Origin: Holophagales bacterium
GTDB taxonomy: Bacteria > Acidobacteriota > Thermoanaerobaculia > Multivoradales > Multivoraceae
Assembly (NCBI GenBank): GCA_009836625.1
Contig: VXVC01000007.1
Coordinates: forward strand, 371,707-435,706
Reading direction: 5' to 3'
DNA length: 64,000 bases
The number at the start of each line of letters is the position of its first letter. The stretch's first letter is position 1. The position numbers and the translations under genes are program-made. Of the stretch, positions 35,039-43,737 are shown piece by piece. The notes under the pieces are model-generated. The model saw nothing but the letters and a program-made list of their open reading frames with translations, did not search any database and was not told the DNA's origin.

Positions 35039-36009
35039 GCTTCGAACGCGACGTCGAACTGCTCACCACCGGAGCCGCCCTGTGCGAGCCGACACCGGCC
35101 TCCCGGCTGGAACTCATGGGCCCGGACCGCGAGCGCTTCTTCGGCGGCATGGTGACCGCGGCCATCGAAGGCCTCGAACCCGGCACGGGCCGCTTCGGCT
35201 TCATCACCGACGTCCGCGGCCGCATACTCGCCAGCGCCGCCGTGCTGACGCTCGAAGACCGCCTGTGGCTGGAGATCCCAAAGGGCCGCGGCAGGACGAT
35301 CATCGAGCACCTGGAGAAGTACATCGTCACCGACCAGGTCGAGATCCTGCCGCTCGGCGACATGGCTTCGCTGAGGATCACCGGGCGGAGGAGCGCGGAA
35401 ATCCTGACCGATCTCGGCGCCTCTGCGGCCCTCGACCTGACCGAGCCCTGGAGCCACACCCAGGTCGAACTCCTCGACTACCAGGCCCGCCTCGTCCGCG
35501 AGGGCCATAGCCCGGTCCCCGCCTTCTCCCTCTGGCAGTCCTCGGCGATCGCGCCTCTCATGGCCGACGACCTGGCCGAAGCAGGCCTGCGGCGAGTCGG
35601 CCGCGAGGCGGCCGAGGCCCTCCGCATCGAGCACGGCCATCCGCTATGGGGCGTCGACTACGACGAAGCCAACCTGCCGCAGGAGACCGGCATCGAAGAC
35701 GCCGTCGACTACGAGAAGGGCTGCTACCTCGGCCAGGAGATCGTCGCCCGCATCCACTACCGCGGTCAGCCGGCCCGCCGCATGTGCCGGCTCGTCTTCG
35801 AGCCCGGGCACTCCCCGTCCGCCGGCGCCGAGATCGAGTTCGACGGCCGAACCGCGGGTGCGGTCACCAGCATCTCCCCGTCGCCGCGCGACGACGCCGC
35901 CATCGGCCTCGCCCTGCTGCCGCGACGGGCCGTCGAGGCCCTGCCCGACGCGCGGTTACAGCTCGACGGTCGGAACGTCTCGTTCGAACCGCTGTCCCCT
36001 GGAACCTAG
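35035..36009 (+). CDS. ygfZ: YgfZ/GcvT-family folate-binding protein
   Basis: 324 residues. YgfZ proteins use tetrahydrofolate to help assemble or repair certain [4Fe-4S] enzymes. The family signature KGCYLGQE with its essential Cys is present in DAVDYEKGCYLGQEIVARIHY. The GcvT-like N-terminal part (LMGPDRERFFGGMV, GRFGFITDVRGRI) is intact. Length is normal. Coupled to the HAD gene upstream; it ends ten bases from the convergent carrier-E1-rhodanese gene. Confidence 0.9.
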   Translation: MSFERDVELLTTGAALCEPTPASRLELMGPDRERFFGGMVTAAIEGLEPGTGRFGFITDVRGRILASAAVLTLEDRLWLEIPKGRGRTIIEHLEKYIVTDQVEILPLGDMASLRITGRRSAEILTDLGASAALDLTEPWSHTQVELLDYQARLVREGHSPVPAFSLWQSSAIAPLMADDLAEAGLRRVGREAAEALRIEHGHPLWGVDYDEANLPQETGIEDAVDYEKGCYLGQEIVARIHYRGQPARRMCRLVFEPGHSPSAGAEIEFDGRTAGAVTSISPSPRDDAAIGLALLPRRAVEALPDARLQLDGRNVSFEPLSPGT

Positions 36010-36019
36010 GCTGCGCCCC

Positions 36020-37471
36020 TCAATACCGCGGCAACGACGGATCCACCTCCACCGCCCACGCATCGATCCCGCCAGCCAGGTTGTAAGCCTGCGGGAAGCC
36101 GTTGTCGCGGAGGATGTTCGTCGCCCGGGTCGACCGCGGGCCGTGGTGGCAGTGGACAACCCAGAGCTTCGAAGGGTCGAGCTCGGCCAACCGGCCCTCG
36201 AGTTCGGCAACCGGGATCAGGGTCGAGCCGTCGATCCGGCAGATCGCGTACTCCTGCGGACCGCGGACGTCGAGGATGCTGAAGTCGCGGCCGTCGTTCA
36301 GCCAGGACTGCACCTGGGTCGGGGTGACGTCGATCATGTCGTTGAGCGCCGGCTCCTCGGCGACGGCGGGGACGCCGCAGAACTGCTCGTAGTCGATCAG
36401 CTCGGTCTGGATCGGATTCTCGGAGCAGACGGGGCAGTCCGGGTTCTTGCGCAGCTTGAGTTCGCGGAAGCTCATGCGCAGGGCATCGAACAGGACCAGG
36501 CGGCCGATCAGTGGGTCGCCCTGCCCGATGATCAGCTTGATCACCTCGTTCGCCTGCAGGCTGCCGATGATGCCGGGGAGCACCCCGAGGACGCCGCCTT
36601 CGGCGCAGGAGGGGACGAGTCCCGGCGGCGGCGGCTCGGCGAACAGGCAGCGGTAGCACGGGCCCTTCGCTCCCCAGAACACGGACACCTGGCCCTCGAA
36701 GCGGAAGATGGAGCCGTAGACGTTCGGCTTGCCGAGCAGGACGCAGGCGTCGTTGACGAGGTAGCGGGTCGGGAAGTTGTCGGTGCCGTCGACGATCAGG
36801 TCGTAGTCCTCGAAGATCTCGAGCGCGTTGCTCGAGTTCAGCAGTACCGCGTGCGGCGTGAGTTCGATGTGCGGGTTCACCTCGCGTAGCCGCTCGACCG
36901 CCGCGTCGATCTTGGGACGGCCGACGTCCGCGTTGCTGTAGAGCAACTGACGGTGCAGGTTCGACTCGTCGACGACGTCGAAGTCGACCAGGCCGAGGCG
37001 GCCCACGCCGGCCGCGGCGAGGTACATGCCGAGCGGCGAGCCGAGCCCGCCGGTGCCGATCATCAGGACCTTGGCGGCCTTCAGCTTCAACTGCCCCTCG
37101 GAGCCGACCTCGGGCATGATGAGGTGCCGGCTGTAGCGGAGGATCTCCTCCGGACTCAGCTCCTCAGTCTTCGCGGCCGCCGGCGGCTCCGCCACCGTGC
37201 CGCCCGCGATCGACGGGATGATCGCCAGCGTCGCGTCGCCGTTGATCGGCGTGGCCTCGCGCTCCAGGTAGCGCACGTCCTCGTCGTCGAGGAACAGGTT
37301 GACGAAGGTGCGCAGCTTGCCGTCGTCGCCGAACAGGTGCGGCCGCAGCCCCTCGTACCGCGTGACGAGCTGCTCCATCGCCTCGCCGACGGTGGCGGCG
37401 GCCACCGCCACCTCGGACTGTTCGTCGGCGAAGCCCCGCAGGGGCGTGGGTATCTGTATGAGTACGGTCAT
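36020..37471 (-). CDS. Three-domain fusion: ubiquitin-like sulfur carrier + MoeB/ThiF E1 + rhodanese
   Basis: 483 residues. Residues 1-91 are a MoaD/ThiS/CysO-like beta-grasp carrier (IQIPTPLRGFADE, INGDATLAIIPSIAGG) with internal Gly90-Gly91. After a linker (TVAEPPAAAKTEE), residues about 105-350 are the adenylating E1 enzyme: YSRHLIMPEVG, nucleotide loop GTGGLGSP 139-146, DGTDNFPTRYLVND, and zinc Cys pairs GPCYRCLF and CPVCSE. The C-terminal rhodanese (about 380-483) has active Cys441 in CHHGPRST. In M. tuberculosis the carrier CysO and its activator MoeZ (E1-rhodanese) are separate. Third gene of the cysM-JAMM operon, so sulfur transfer for cysteine synthesis is inferred. Confidence 0.93.
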   Translation of the reverse strand: MTVLIQIPTPLRGFADEQSEVAVAAATVGEAMEQLVTRYEGLRPHLFGDDGKLRTFVNLFLDDEDVRYLEREATPINGDATLAIIPSIAGGTVAEPPAAAKTEELSPEEILRYSRHLIMPEVGSEGQLKLKAAKVLMIGTGGLGSPLGMYLAAAGVGRLGLVDFDVVDESNLHRQLLYSNADVGRPKIDAAVERLREVNPHIELTPHAVLLNSSNALEIFEDYDLIVDGTDNFPTRYLVNDACVLLGKPNVYGSIFRFEGQVSVFWGAKGPCYRCLFAEPPPPGLVPSCAEGGVLGVLPGIIGSLQANEVIKLIIGQGDPLIGRLVLFDALRMSFRELKLRKNPDCPVCSENPIQTELIDYEQFCGVPAVAEEPALNDMIDVTPTQVQSWLNDGRDFSILDVRGPQEYAICRIDGSTLIPVAELEGRLAELDPSKLWVVHCHHGPRSTRATNILRDNGFPQAYNLAGGIDAWAVEVDPSLPRY

Positions 37472-37509
37472 CGTCGGTCTCCACAGGACACTCTTCGGTC
37501 TATACGTGT

Positions 37510-37968
37510 TCAGGTCGGGGACGGTTCAGGAACGCGGATCGGTTCCTCGTCGAAGCGGGAACGGTCGTCGCTGAGCCGCCAACTCCGCTCGTCCCTGGCG
37601 CGGCCCTCGCGCACCGAGACGATCAGGTAACTGTAGCCCGGCCAGGCGTGGTCCCGGTCGAAGTCGCTGGGGCGCGACGGGTGATCCGGGTGCGAGTGGT
37701 AGTAGCCGACTACGTCGAGGCCGTCCGCCCGCGCCTCCCGCTCGGTCCGCAGGATGACCTCGGGAGGGATGAGATAGCGATTGTGCCGGCTCTCGTCCTC
37801 GCGCTCGTTCTCGGCACCCACGAGACGCACGACCCGCGCCAGGGCCGCACCGTTCCCGGCGGCAGTCCGCTCGACGCTCCCGACCAGAATGCCGCAGCAC
37901 TCCTCCGGGTAGGTAGCCTCGCCGTGGGCGCGGATGCGGGCCAGGTCGCCTGGGGACAGTTCGATCAT
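37510..37968 (-). CDS. JAMM/MPN+ metalloprotease (Mec-like)
   Basis: 152 residues. All JAMM residues are present: Glu23 in PEECCGILVG, and His91-x-His93-Pro94 ... Ser101-x2-Asp104 in HSHPDHPSRPSDFD. Bacterial relatives next to sulfur-carrier genes (Mec of mycobacteria, QbsD of pseudomonads) cleave after the carrier's Gly-Gly, either freeing cysteine from the carrier-cysteine adduct or trimming a carrier precursor. Starting seven bases after the cysteine synthase gene and 38 bases before the carrier-E1-rhodanese gene fits both jobs. Substrate is inferred from context. Confidence 0.9.
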   Translation of the reverse strand: MIELSPGDLARIRAHGEATYPEECCGILVGSVERTAAGNGAALARVVRLVGAENEREDESRHNRYLIPPEVILRTEREARADGLDVVGYYHSHPDHPSRPSDFDRDHAWPGYSYLIVSVREGRARDERSWRLSDDRSRFDEEPIRVPEPSPT

Positions 37969-37975
37969 CGGGGCC

Positions 37976-38980
37976 TCAGTCCTCGTCCCAGAACGGCTCG
38001 GACAGGTACTTGTCGGCGCCGTCGCAGAGGATGGTCACCACCACGGCGCGCTCCCCGGCCTCCGCGGCGCGCTCGGCGGTCCGCCGCCCGGCCACCACGT
38101 TCGCGGCCGCCGAGATGCCGACGAGCAGGCCGCTCCCGCGGGCGAGCGCCTTGATCTCGGCGTAGGCGTCCTCGGTGCTGACCTCCGTCTCCTCGCTGGC
38201 GATCGAATCGTCGTAGATCGCCGGCACCAGGGCGCTCGGCATGTGCTTCATGCCCTCCAGACCGTGGAAGGGGCCGTCCGGCTGCATCGAGATGAGTCGG
38301 ACCCCGGGAGCGCGTTCGGCCAGGTACCGGGCCGTGCCGCAGAAGGTGCCGCTGGTGCCGAGACCCGCGACGAAGTGGGTCAGACGCCCCTCCGTCTGCA
38401 TCCAGATCTCGGGGCCGGTCGTCTCGAAGTGAGCCCGCCAGTTGGCACTGTTGCTGTACTGGTCGACGTAGCAGTAAGCCTCCGGATCCGCCTCGATCAT
38501 GCGGCGCGCCTCGCGGATCGCGCCGTCGGAGCCTTCCATCGGATCGGTGAGCACGAGTTCGGCGCCGAACGCGCCGAGGATGCGGCGCCGCTCGATCGAG
38601 GCGTTCCGCGGCAGGCAGAGCGTCACGCCGATGTCCATCGCCGCGCCGATCATGGCGAGCGCGATGCCGGTGTTGCCCGAAGTCGCGTCCAGGACGCGGC
38701 GGCCGTCGAGCTGGCCGGCGTCCCGGGCCGCCAGCATCATGTGACGCGCCGGGCGGTCCTTGACCGAGCCGCCCGGGTTCGCCATCTCCGCCTTGGCCAG
38801 GAGCTCCGACCCGAGTTCCCTCGCGGCCGGTCCGAGGACGTGGCTCAGGTCGAGCAGGGGCGTGTTGCCGATTCGCGACAGCAGCCGCCGGGCGCCGTCG
38901 CCGAGCCCCTCCGGAATCGGCGGGCCGGCCAGCTCGACGGCGGCTGAGGCGTACTCGCTGGGAGCGGATTCGGTGATCAT
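37976..38980 (-). CDS. cysM: Cysteine synthase (CysK/CysM family), probably CysM-type
   Basis: 334 residues. PLP-dependent beta-replacement enzyme. Lys74 in NPGGSVKDR is the Schiff-base residue and SGNTG (101-105) binds the substrate carboxylate; GLGTSGTFCGTARYL binds the PLP phosphate. The N-terminal 35 residues before LSRIGNTPLL are longer than usual. In mycobacteria CysM takes O-phosphoserine and a thiocarboxylated carrier; first position in an operon with a JAMM protease and carrier-E1-rhodanese suggests the same here. ATG 38980; 126 bases separate it from the divergent Mo oxidoreductase gene. Confidence 0.9.
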   Translation of the reverse strand: MITESAPSEYASAAVELAGPPIPEGLGDGARRLLSRIGNTPLLDLSHVLGPAARELGSELLAKAEMANPGGSVKDRPARHMMLAARDAGQLDGRRVLDATSGNTGIALAMIGAAMDIGVTLCLPRNASIERRRILGAFGAELVLTDPMEGSDGAIREARRMIEADPEAYCYVDQYSNSANWRAHFETTGPEIWMQTEGRLTHFVAGLGTSGTFCGTARYLAERAPGVRLISMQPDGPFHGLEGMKHMPSALVPAIYDDSIASEETEVSTEDAYAEIKALARGSGLLVGISAAANVVAGRRTAERAAEAGERAVVVTILCDGADKYLSEPFWDED

Positions 38981-39089
38981 CGTGCGGACTCCGGCAGGCG
39001 GCTCGAGCGAGCCGCGGCGCGGCGAGCAGGAATTGTTGACCACATCGCTCACATTTACAACCGGCGCGCTGCACGACGCGTCGACAGTC

Positions 39090-39097
39090 GATAGTCT
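39090..39097 (+). promoter_or_regulatory. Candidate -10 element for the molybdenum oxidoreductase gene
   Basis: GATAGTCT (TAGTCT at 39092-39097) ends nine bases before the ATG at 39107. An almost identical GGATAGTCTCCGCG occurs at 34296 before the HAD gene. Short spacing suggests a leaderless or near-leaderless mRNA. Confidence 0.4.
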
Positions 39098-39106
39098 CCC
39101 CGCGCC

Positions 39107-39736
39107 ATGGACGATTCCCACAGGCGCGGCGACGACCGGGTTCCCCCCGGCCAGTACGTCACGAAGAAGTGGCCCGTGCTGTCCGTCGGCGACACGCCGG
39201 AGGTCGACCCGGCCGGGTTCGAGCTGCGGCTGTTCGGCCGCGTCGAGGCCGGGCACGCGTTCGACTGGCAGGCCCTCCAGTCACTGCCGCGGCGCGAGGT
39301 GACCGCCGATTTCCACTGCGTCACGCGCTTCTCGACCCTGGACAACCCGTGGTCCGGGTTCGCAACACGCGACGTGCTGGGCGCGGTGACGCCGTCTCCG
39401 GAAGCCACGCACGCGATGATCCACTGCTACGGCGGCTACACGACGAACCTGCCGCTCGACGACCTGCTCTCCGAGCACGCGCTGCTCGCCGACCGTCACG
39501 GCGGCGAGCCCCTGGCGCCGGACCACGGCGGTCCGCTCCGGCTCGTGGTGCCCCATCTCTACGCCTGGAAGAGCGCCAAGTGGGTCTCCGGGATCGAACT
39601 CCTGAACGCCGACGAACGCGGCTTCTGGGAGCGGAACGGGTACCACACGTACGGCGATCCCTGGGCCGAGCAGCGGTTCTCGTCGCAGGAGACGCGGGAA
39701 GCGTGGCAGGTGCGGAGATCAGTCGCCTTCGAGTAA
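39107..39736 (+). CDS. Sulfite-oxidase-like molybdenum cofactor protein (YuiH-like)
   Basis: 209 residues with the sulfite oxidase molybdopterin fold. Cys71 in TADFHCVTRFS is the residue that binds molybdenum. Other conserved parts: IHCYGGYTTNLPLDDLL, GGPLRLVVPHLYAWKSAKWVSGIE and GFWERNGYHTYGDPW. No signal peptide, heme or dimerisation domain is visible, so it is a compact cytosolic form whose partner and substrate are unknown. The fused MoaD-MoaE 5 kb away could supply its cofactor. Its 3' end overlaps convergent argR by 18 bases. Confidence 0.88.
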   Translation: MDDSHRRGDDRVPPGQYVTKKWPVLSVGDTPEVDPAGFELRLFGRVEAGHAFDWQALQSLPRREVTADFHCVTRFSTLDNPWSGFATRDVLGAVTPSPEATHAMIHCYGGYTTNLPLDDLLSEHALLADRHGGEPLAPDHGGPLRLVVPHLYAWKSAKWVSGIELLNADERGFWERNGYHTYGDPWAEQRFSSQETREAWQVRRSVAFE

Positions 39737-40177
39737 CGCCGCGAGGGACTCGCGGATGCGGTCGCGGGCGGCGGCGGTCTTGAGGACCAGGAGGACGGTG
39801 TCGTCGCCGGCCAGGGTGCCGGCGACCTCGGGCCAGTCGGCCTGGTCGATCACGACCGCCAGGGCGTTCGCGTTGCCGCTGCGCGTCCTCAGCACGAGGA
39901 GCGCCTCACCCTCGGCCACGCCGGTCACGAACATCCGCATGGCGCGCTCGGCGTCGGGCCGAACCGGTCCCGCCGCCTGGTCCGCCGGCGCGTAGCGGAA
40001 GCCTCCGCCCGCCAGGGGTACCTTCAACAGGCCGAGCCGCCGCACGTCGCGCGACACGGTGGCCTGGGACACCTGGAAGCCACGACGTCCGAGGGCGCGC
40101 ACCAGGTCTTTCTGGCTCGACACCGGCCGACGGCCGATGATGTCCAGGATGGCGCCGTGACGGATCGCGGTGGTCAT
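39719..40177 (-). CDS. argR: Arginine repressor ArgR
   Basis: 152 residues. N-terminal winged helix (about 1-70; SSQKDLVRALGRRGFQVSQATVSRDVRRLGL) and C-terminal oligomerisation/arginine-binding domain, with GNANALAVVID and GTLAGDDTVLLVL as characteristic stretches. ATGA overlap with the argH stop makes it the last cistron of argC-J-B-D-H-R. An ARG-box-like palindrome at the operon promoter (45999-46016) points to autoregulation. A longer frame upstream is the shadow of argH. Confidence 0.95.
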   Translation of the reverse strand: MTTAIRHGAILDIIGRRPVSSQKDLVRALGRRGFQVSQATVSRDVRRLGLLKVPLAGGGFRYAPADQAAGPVRPDAERAMRMFVTGVAEGEALLVLRTRSGNANALAVVIDQADWPEVAGTLAGDDTVLLVLKTAAARDRIRESLAALLEGD

Positions 40178-41679
40178 GAGCCGGCTCCGGGAATCGTCTC
40201 CGCAATGAGCGCGCCCTCCACGTGGGCCCGGTAGATCGGCGGCGGCTCCTGCGACTCCAGCCACCGTCGATCCGCCGCGAGCCGCTGGTCCATCTCCGCG
40301 ATCTGCTCGCGGACCCGCTCGGGCGCGGGACCGCCGTAGCTTCGATGGGCAGCGAGCGAGGCCTCGGGCCGCAGCGCGGCCAGCAGCCCCTCCCGGTCCT
40401 CGATCTCCGGCACGAGTTCCTCGAGATCCGACGGCGCAAGCTGCCACAGCTCCACGCCTCGCTCACTCGCGGCACGGACGACGGCGCCCGTGCGCTCGTG
40501 GGCGCTGCGGAAGGGCACGCCGGCAGCGGCCAGGAGATCGGCCAGATCAGTGGCAGTGATGTACGCACCCTCCAGCGCCGCCGCCATCGCCTCGCGGTCG
40601 AACTCGAGACTCTCGCCCAGCACCCGGGCCACCTCGAACGAGGCGGTCACCGTGTCGAACGCGTCGAACAGGGCCTCCTTGTCCTCCTGCAGATCGCTGT
40701 TGTAGGTCAGCGGCAGGCCCTTGACCGTCACCAGCAGCGACACCAGGTCGCCCACCGCGCGACCCGACTTGCCGCGCAGGATCTCCGCGGGTTCCGGGTT
40801 CTTCTTCTGCGGCATGATGCTCGAGCCCTTGGCGGCCCGGTCCTGGAGCCGGGCGAATGAGAACTCGCTCGAGGTCCAGAGCACGACTTCCTCGGCCCAG
40901 CGGGACAGGTGGACCATGGCGAGCGCGCAGGCGAAGAGCGCCTCGGCGACGTAGTCGCGGTCGCCCACGGCCCACATGCTGTTCGGATAGGCGGCGTCCA
41001 TGCCGAGCAGCTTGGCGCTGCGGACGGGGTCGATCGGGTGCGGCGACCCGGCCATCGCGCCGGCGCCAAGCGGACTCAGGCCCGCGGTCCGGTGCGCCCC
41101 CCGGAGCCTTTCCGCGTCAGCGAGAACGGACCAGGCGTGGGCGAGCAGGTGCTGCGCCAGTGTCGTCGGCTGGGCGCGCTGCATGTGGGTGTAGCCCGGA
41201 AGCGCCGTCTCCACGTGCTGCCGCCCGTGGGAAAGCAGAGCCTCGACCAGCCCCAGGGCCGCGCCGACCGCGCGCTCCGCCTCCGCCCGCTGCCACAGCC
41301 GGAAGGCGACCGCCGTCTGGTCGTTGCGGCTGCGGGCGGTATGCAGCCGCCGACCCGCGTCGCCGATCTCCTCGGTGAGCTGCCGCTCGATCCACGTGTG
41401 GACGTCCTCGTCCACGCCTCCGACCTCTAGCTCGCCCGCCTCGACGCGCCCGAGCATCGAGCTCAGGCCGGAGAGGATGGCGGCCGCCGAAGCCCGGTCG
41501 ATGACCCCCGTTTCGAGCAGCATCCTGGCGTGCGCCAGAGAGCCGATCAGGTCCGCGGCGGCGAGCCGGTGGTCGAAGGGAAGCGACCGCGTGTACGCGT
41601 CGATGACCGGATCGACCTCCGCGTCGAACGCGCCGCCCCACAGGCGGGGCGTAGCGGGCCGGCCGGTCTTCCCGCTCAA
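40174..41679 (-). CDS. argH: Argininosuccinate lyase
   Basis: 501 residues. Splits argininosuccinate into arginine and fumarate. The fumarase-superfamily signature GSSIMPQKKNPEPAE is intact, as are LHTARSRNDQ and GYTHMQRAQPTTL. WGGAFDAEVDPVIDAYTRSLPFD near the N-terminus is family-typical. No ATG or GTG lies between the argD stop and this segment, so initiation is very probably at TTG 41679, overlapping the argD stop as TTGA. A larger frame upstream is antisense-like and discarded. Confidence 0.94.
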   Translation of the reverse strand: MSGKTGRPATPRLWGGAFDAEVDPVIDAYTRSLPFDHRLAAADLIGSLAHARMLLETGVIDRASAAAILSGLSSMLGRVEAGELEVGGVDEDVHTWIERQLTEEIGDAGRRLHTARSRNDQTAVAFRLWQRAEAERAVGAALGLVEALLSHGRQHVETALPGYTHMQRAQPTTLAQHLLAHAWSVLADAERLRGAHRTAGLSPLGAGAMAGSPHPIDPVRSAKLLGMDAAYPNSMWAVGDRDYVAEALFACALAMVHLSRWAEEVVLWTSSEFSFARLQDRAAKGSSIMPQKKNPEPAEILRGKSGRAVGDLVSLLVTVKGLPLTYNSDLQEDKEALFDAFDTVTASFEVARVLGESLEFDREAMAAALEGAYITATDLADLLAAAGVPFRSAHERTGAVVRAASERGVELWQLAPSDLEELVPEIEDREGLLAALRPEASLAAHRSYGGPAPERVREQIAEMDQRLAADRRWLESQEPPPIYRAHVEGALIAETIPGAGS

Positions 41680-42854
41680 GCCGCGGCTTCCTCCAGTGCG
41701 TGCGCCAGGATCCCGACCGCCCGCTCGATCTCCGGGTCGTGAACCACGAGGGGCGGCAGCATCCGGATGCTGTGCGGCCGGGGCGCGTTGACGATCAGGC
41801 CGTTCTCCAGGCACCGAGTCACGACATCGGCCGCGTCCGGCGTGCACTCGATCGCCGCCATCAGCCCCTGGCCGCGCACCTCGGTGACCAGACCGCCGGC
41901 GCTGAGCTGGCCGAGCAGAGCCCGCAGATACTCGCCCGCGCGAACCACCCGCTCGAGGAAGTCCGCTTCGAACACCGTCTCGAGCACGGCCCGGACCGCG
42001 GCGCTGGCGAGCGGGTTGCCGCCGAAGGTGGTGCCGTGTGTGCCCGGCACGAGAGCCGAGGCGACCTCGCCGCGCGCCAAGACCGCGCCCACCGGCACGC
42101 CGCCGCCGAGCCCCTTGGCCAGGGTCACGATGTCCGGTTCGAGGCCGTAGTGCTGAAAGCCGTAAGCCTGGCCGAGGCGGCCGATCCCGGTCTGCACCTC
42201 GTCGAGAATGAACAGGGCGCCGCGTTCACGGCAGAGCGCCTGCAGACCCTCGAGATAGCCCTCCGGCGGCTCGATCACGCCGGCCTCGCCCTGGATCGCC
42301 TCGATGAGGACCGCGCAGGTGCTGCCGTCGACCTCGCCGGCCGCCGCCTCCAGGTCGCCGAAGGGCACGGCCGCGAAACCTCCCGGAAGGGGGCCGAAGC
42401 CCACCTGGTAGGCGGGCGTGGCGGTCGCCGCCAGAGCGCCCAGAGTACGGCCGTGGAAGCCGCCCTCCGCGGTAACGATCCGATGTCGGTCGCCCGAACC
42501 GTCCCGGTCGTAGGCGTAGCGCCGCGCCAGCTTGATCGCGGCTTCGATCGCCTCGGCGCCGCTGTTGCAGAAGAAGGCACTGTGGAGCAGACCGTTCGTG
42601 GCCTCCACCAGCAACTCGCCCGCCCGCTCCTGTTCCCGGATCCGGAACAGGTTCGAGACGTGCAGGTAGCGCCCGGCCTGGCGGGTGATCGCCTCGCTCA
42701 GAACCGGGTGGTTGTGGCCCAGGGACGAAACGGCAATGCCTGCCAGGAAGTCGAGGTACTCGCGGCCCTGGGTGTCCCACAGACGCACTCCGTCACCGTG
42801 GCTGAACGCCACCGGCGCCCGCTTGTAGTTTGCGAACAGGCTGTCCTCGGTCAT
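41676..42854 (-). CDS. argD: Acetylornithine aminotransferase
   Basis: 392 residues. Class III PLP enzyme converting N-acetylglutamate semialdehyde to N-acetylornithine. [18 protein letters not shown], the PLP-ring Asp in [13 protein letters not shown], and the Schiff-base Lys in [12 protein letters not shown] are present, with [13 protein letters not shown] near the phosphate site. The position between argB and argH argues for ArgD over related ornithine or GABA aminotransferases. Starts seven bases after argB. Confidence 0.94.
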   Translation of the reverse strand: MTEDSLFANYKRAPVAFSHGDGVRLWDTQGREYLDFLAGIAVSSLGHNHPVLSEAITRQAGRYLHVSNLFRIREQERAGELLVEATNGLLHSAFFCNSGAEAIEAAIKLARRYAYDRDGSGDRHRIVTAEGGFHGRTLGALAATATPAYQVGFGPLPGGFAAVPFGDLEAAAGEVDGSTCAVLIEAIQGEAGVIEPPEGYLEGLQALCRERGALFILDEVQTGIGRLGQAYGFQHYGLEPDIVTLAKGLGGGVPVGAVLARGEVASALVPGTHGTTFGGNPLASAAVRAVLETVFEADFLERVVRAGEYLRALLGQLSAGGLVTEVRGQGLMAAIECTPDAADVVTRCLENGLIVNAPRPHSIRMLPPLVVHDPEIERAVGILAHALEEAAA

Positions 42855-42861
42855 TACCGGT

Positions 42862-43737
42862 CTACTCCCTGGGTTGGGGTCGCTTGATCATGGTGCCGAT
42901 GCCGCCTTCCGTGAAGAGCTCCACGAGGAGCCCGTGCGGTTCGCCGGCGGCGACGATGTGGGCGCTCCCGACTCCGGCCTCCAGTGCGCTCAGACAGGCC
43001 CGCACTTTCGGCACCATACCGGCGGACACCACGCCGGAGTCGATCAGTTCCTGCGCTTCGGCCGGGGTGAGCCGCGACCGGAACGCGCCGTTGTCGTTGA
43101 TTCCGCGCACGTCGGTCAGCAGCAGGAGCTTCTCCGCCGCCACTTCGGCGGCGAGCGCCGCGGCCGCGGTATCGGCGTTCACGTTGTAGGTCTGGCCGCC
43201 CGGCCCCACGCCGAGCGAACCGATCACCGGCACGTAGCCTGAGTTCGTGAGCTGATCGAGGAGCGACGTGTCGACCCTCTCGATCTCGCCGACGAAGCCG
43301 AGCTCGTCCGCCCGCGCGTGGGGACGCACCCGCAGCAGGTCGCCGTCCTTGCCGGTGAGGCCGACGGCGCGGCCGCCGGCCCGCTGGATCATGCCCACCA
43401 GGCGCTTGTTCACCGAACCGCCGAGGACCATCTCAACGACCCGCATCGTGTCCTCGTCGGTGACCCGCAGGCCGTCGACGAAGCGCGGCTCGATGCCCAT
43501 TGTCTGGAGCATCGTCGAGATCTCGGCGCCGCCGCCGTGGACCAGCATCGGGCGCATGCCGGCGCTCCGCAACAGCACCAGATCCTCGATCAGGGTGCCG
43601 AACTTCTCGCCCGCCATCGCGCGGCCGCCGTACTTGATGACGACGCGCTTGCCACGCCACGCCGAGGCGTAGCGCAGCGCCGCAGCCATCTCCTGGCCGA
43701 GATCCCGCTCTGCCTTCATCGTCGCGTCCGTCCTCAA
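42862..43737 (-). CDS. argB: Acetylglutamate kinase
   Basis: 291 residues. Phosphorylates N-acetylglutamate. VVIKYGGRAM (nucleotide-binding Lys), LVHGGGAEIS, the KDGDLL segment and NVNADTAAAALA are typical of the amino acid kinase fold. TTG 43737 overlaps the argJ stop as TTGA and is taken as start by analogy with argH; ATG 43719 six codons in is the alternative. No N-terminal arginine-feedback helix extension is obvious. Confidence 0.94.
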   Translation of the reverse strand: MRTDATMKAERDLGQEMAAALRYASAWRGKRVVIKYGGRAMAGEKFGTLIEDLVLLRSAGMRPMLVHGGGAEISTMLQTMGIEPRFVDGLRVTDEDTMRVVEMVLGGSVNKRLVGMIQRAGGRAVGLTGKDGDLLRVRPHARADELGFVGEIERVDTSLLDQLTNSGYVPVIGSLGVGPGGQTYNVNADTAAAALAAEVAAEKLLLLTDVRGINDNGAFRSRLTPAEAQELIDSGVVSAGMVPKVRACLSALEAGVGSAHIVAAGEPHGLLVELFTEGGIGTMIKRPQPRE

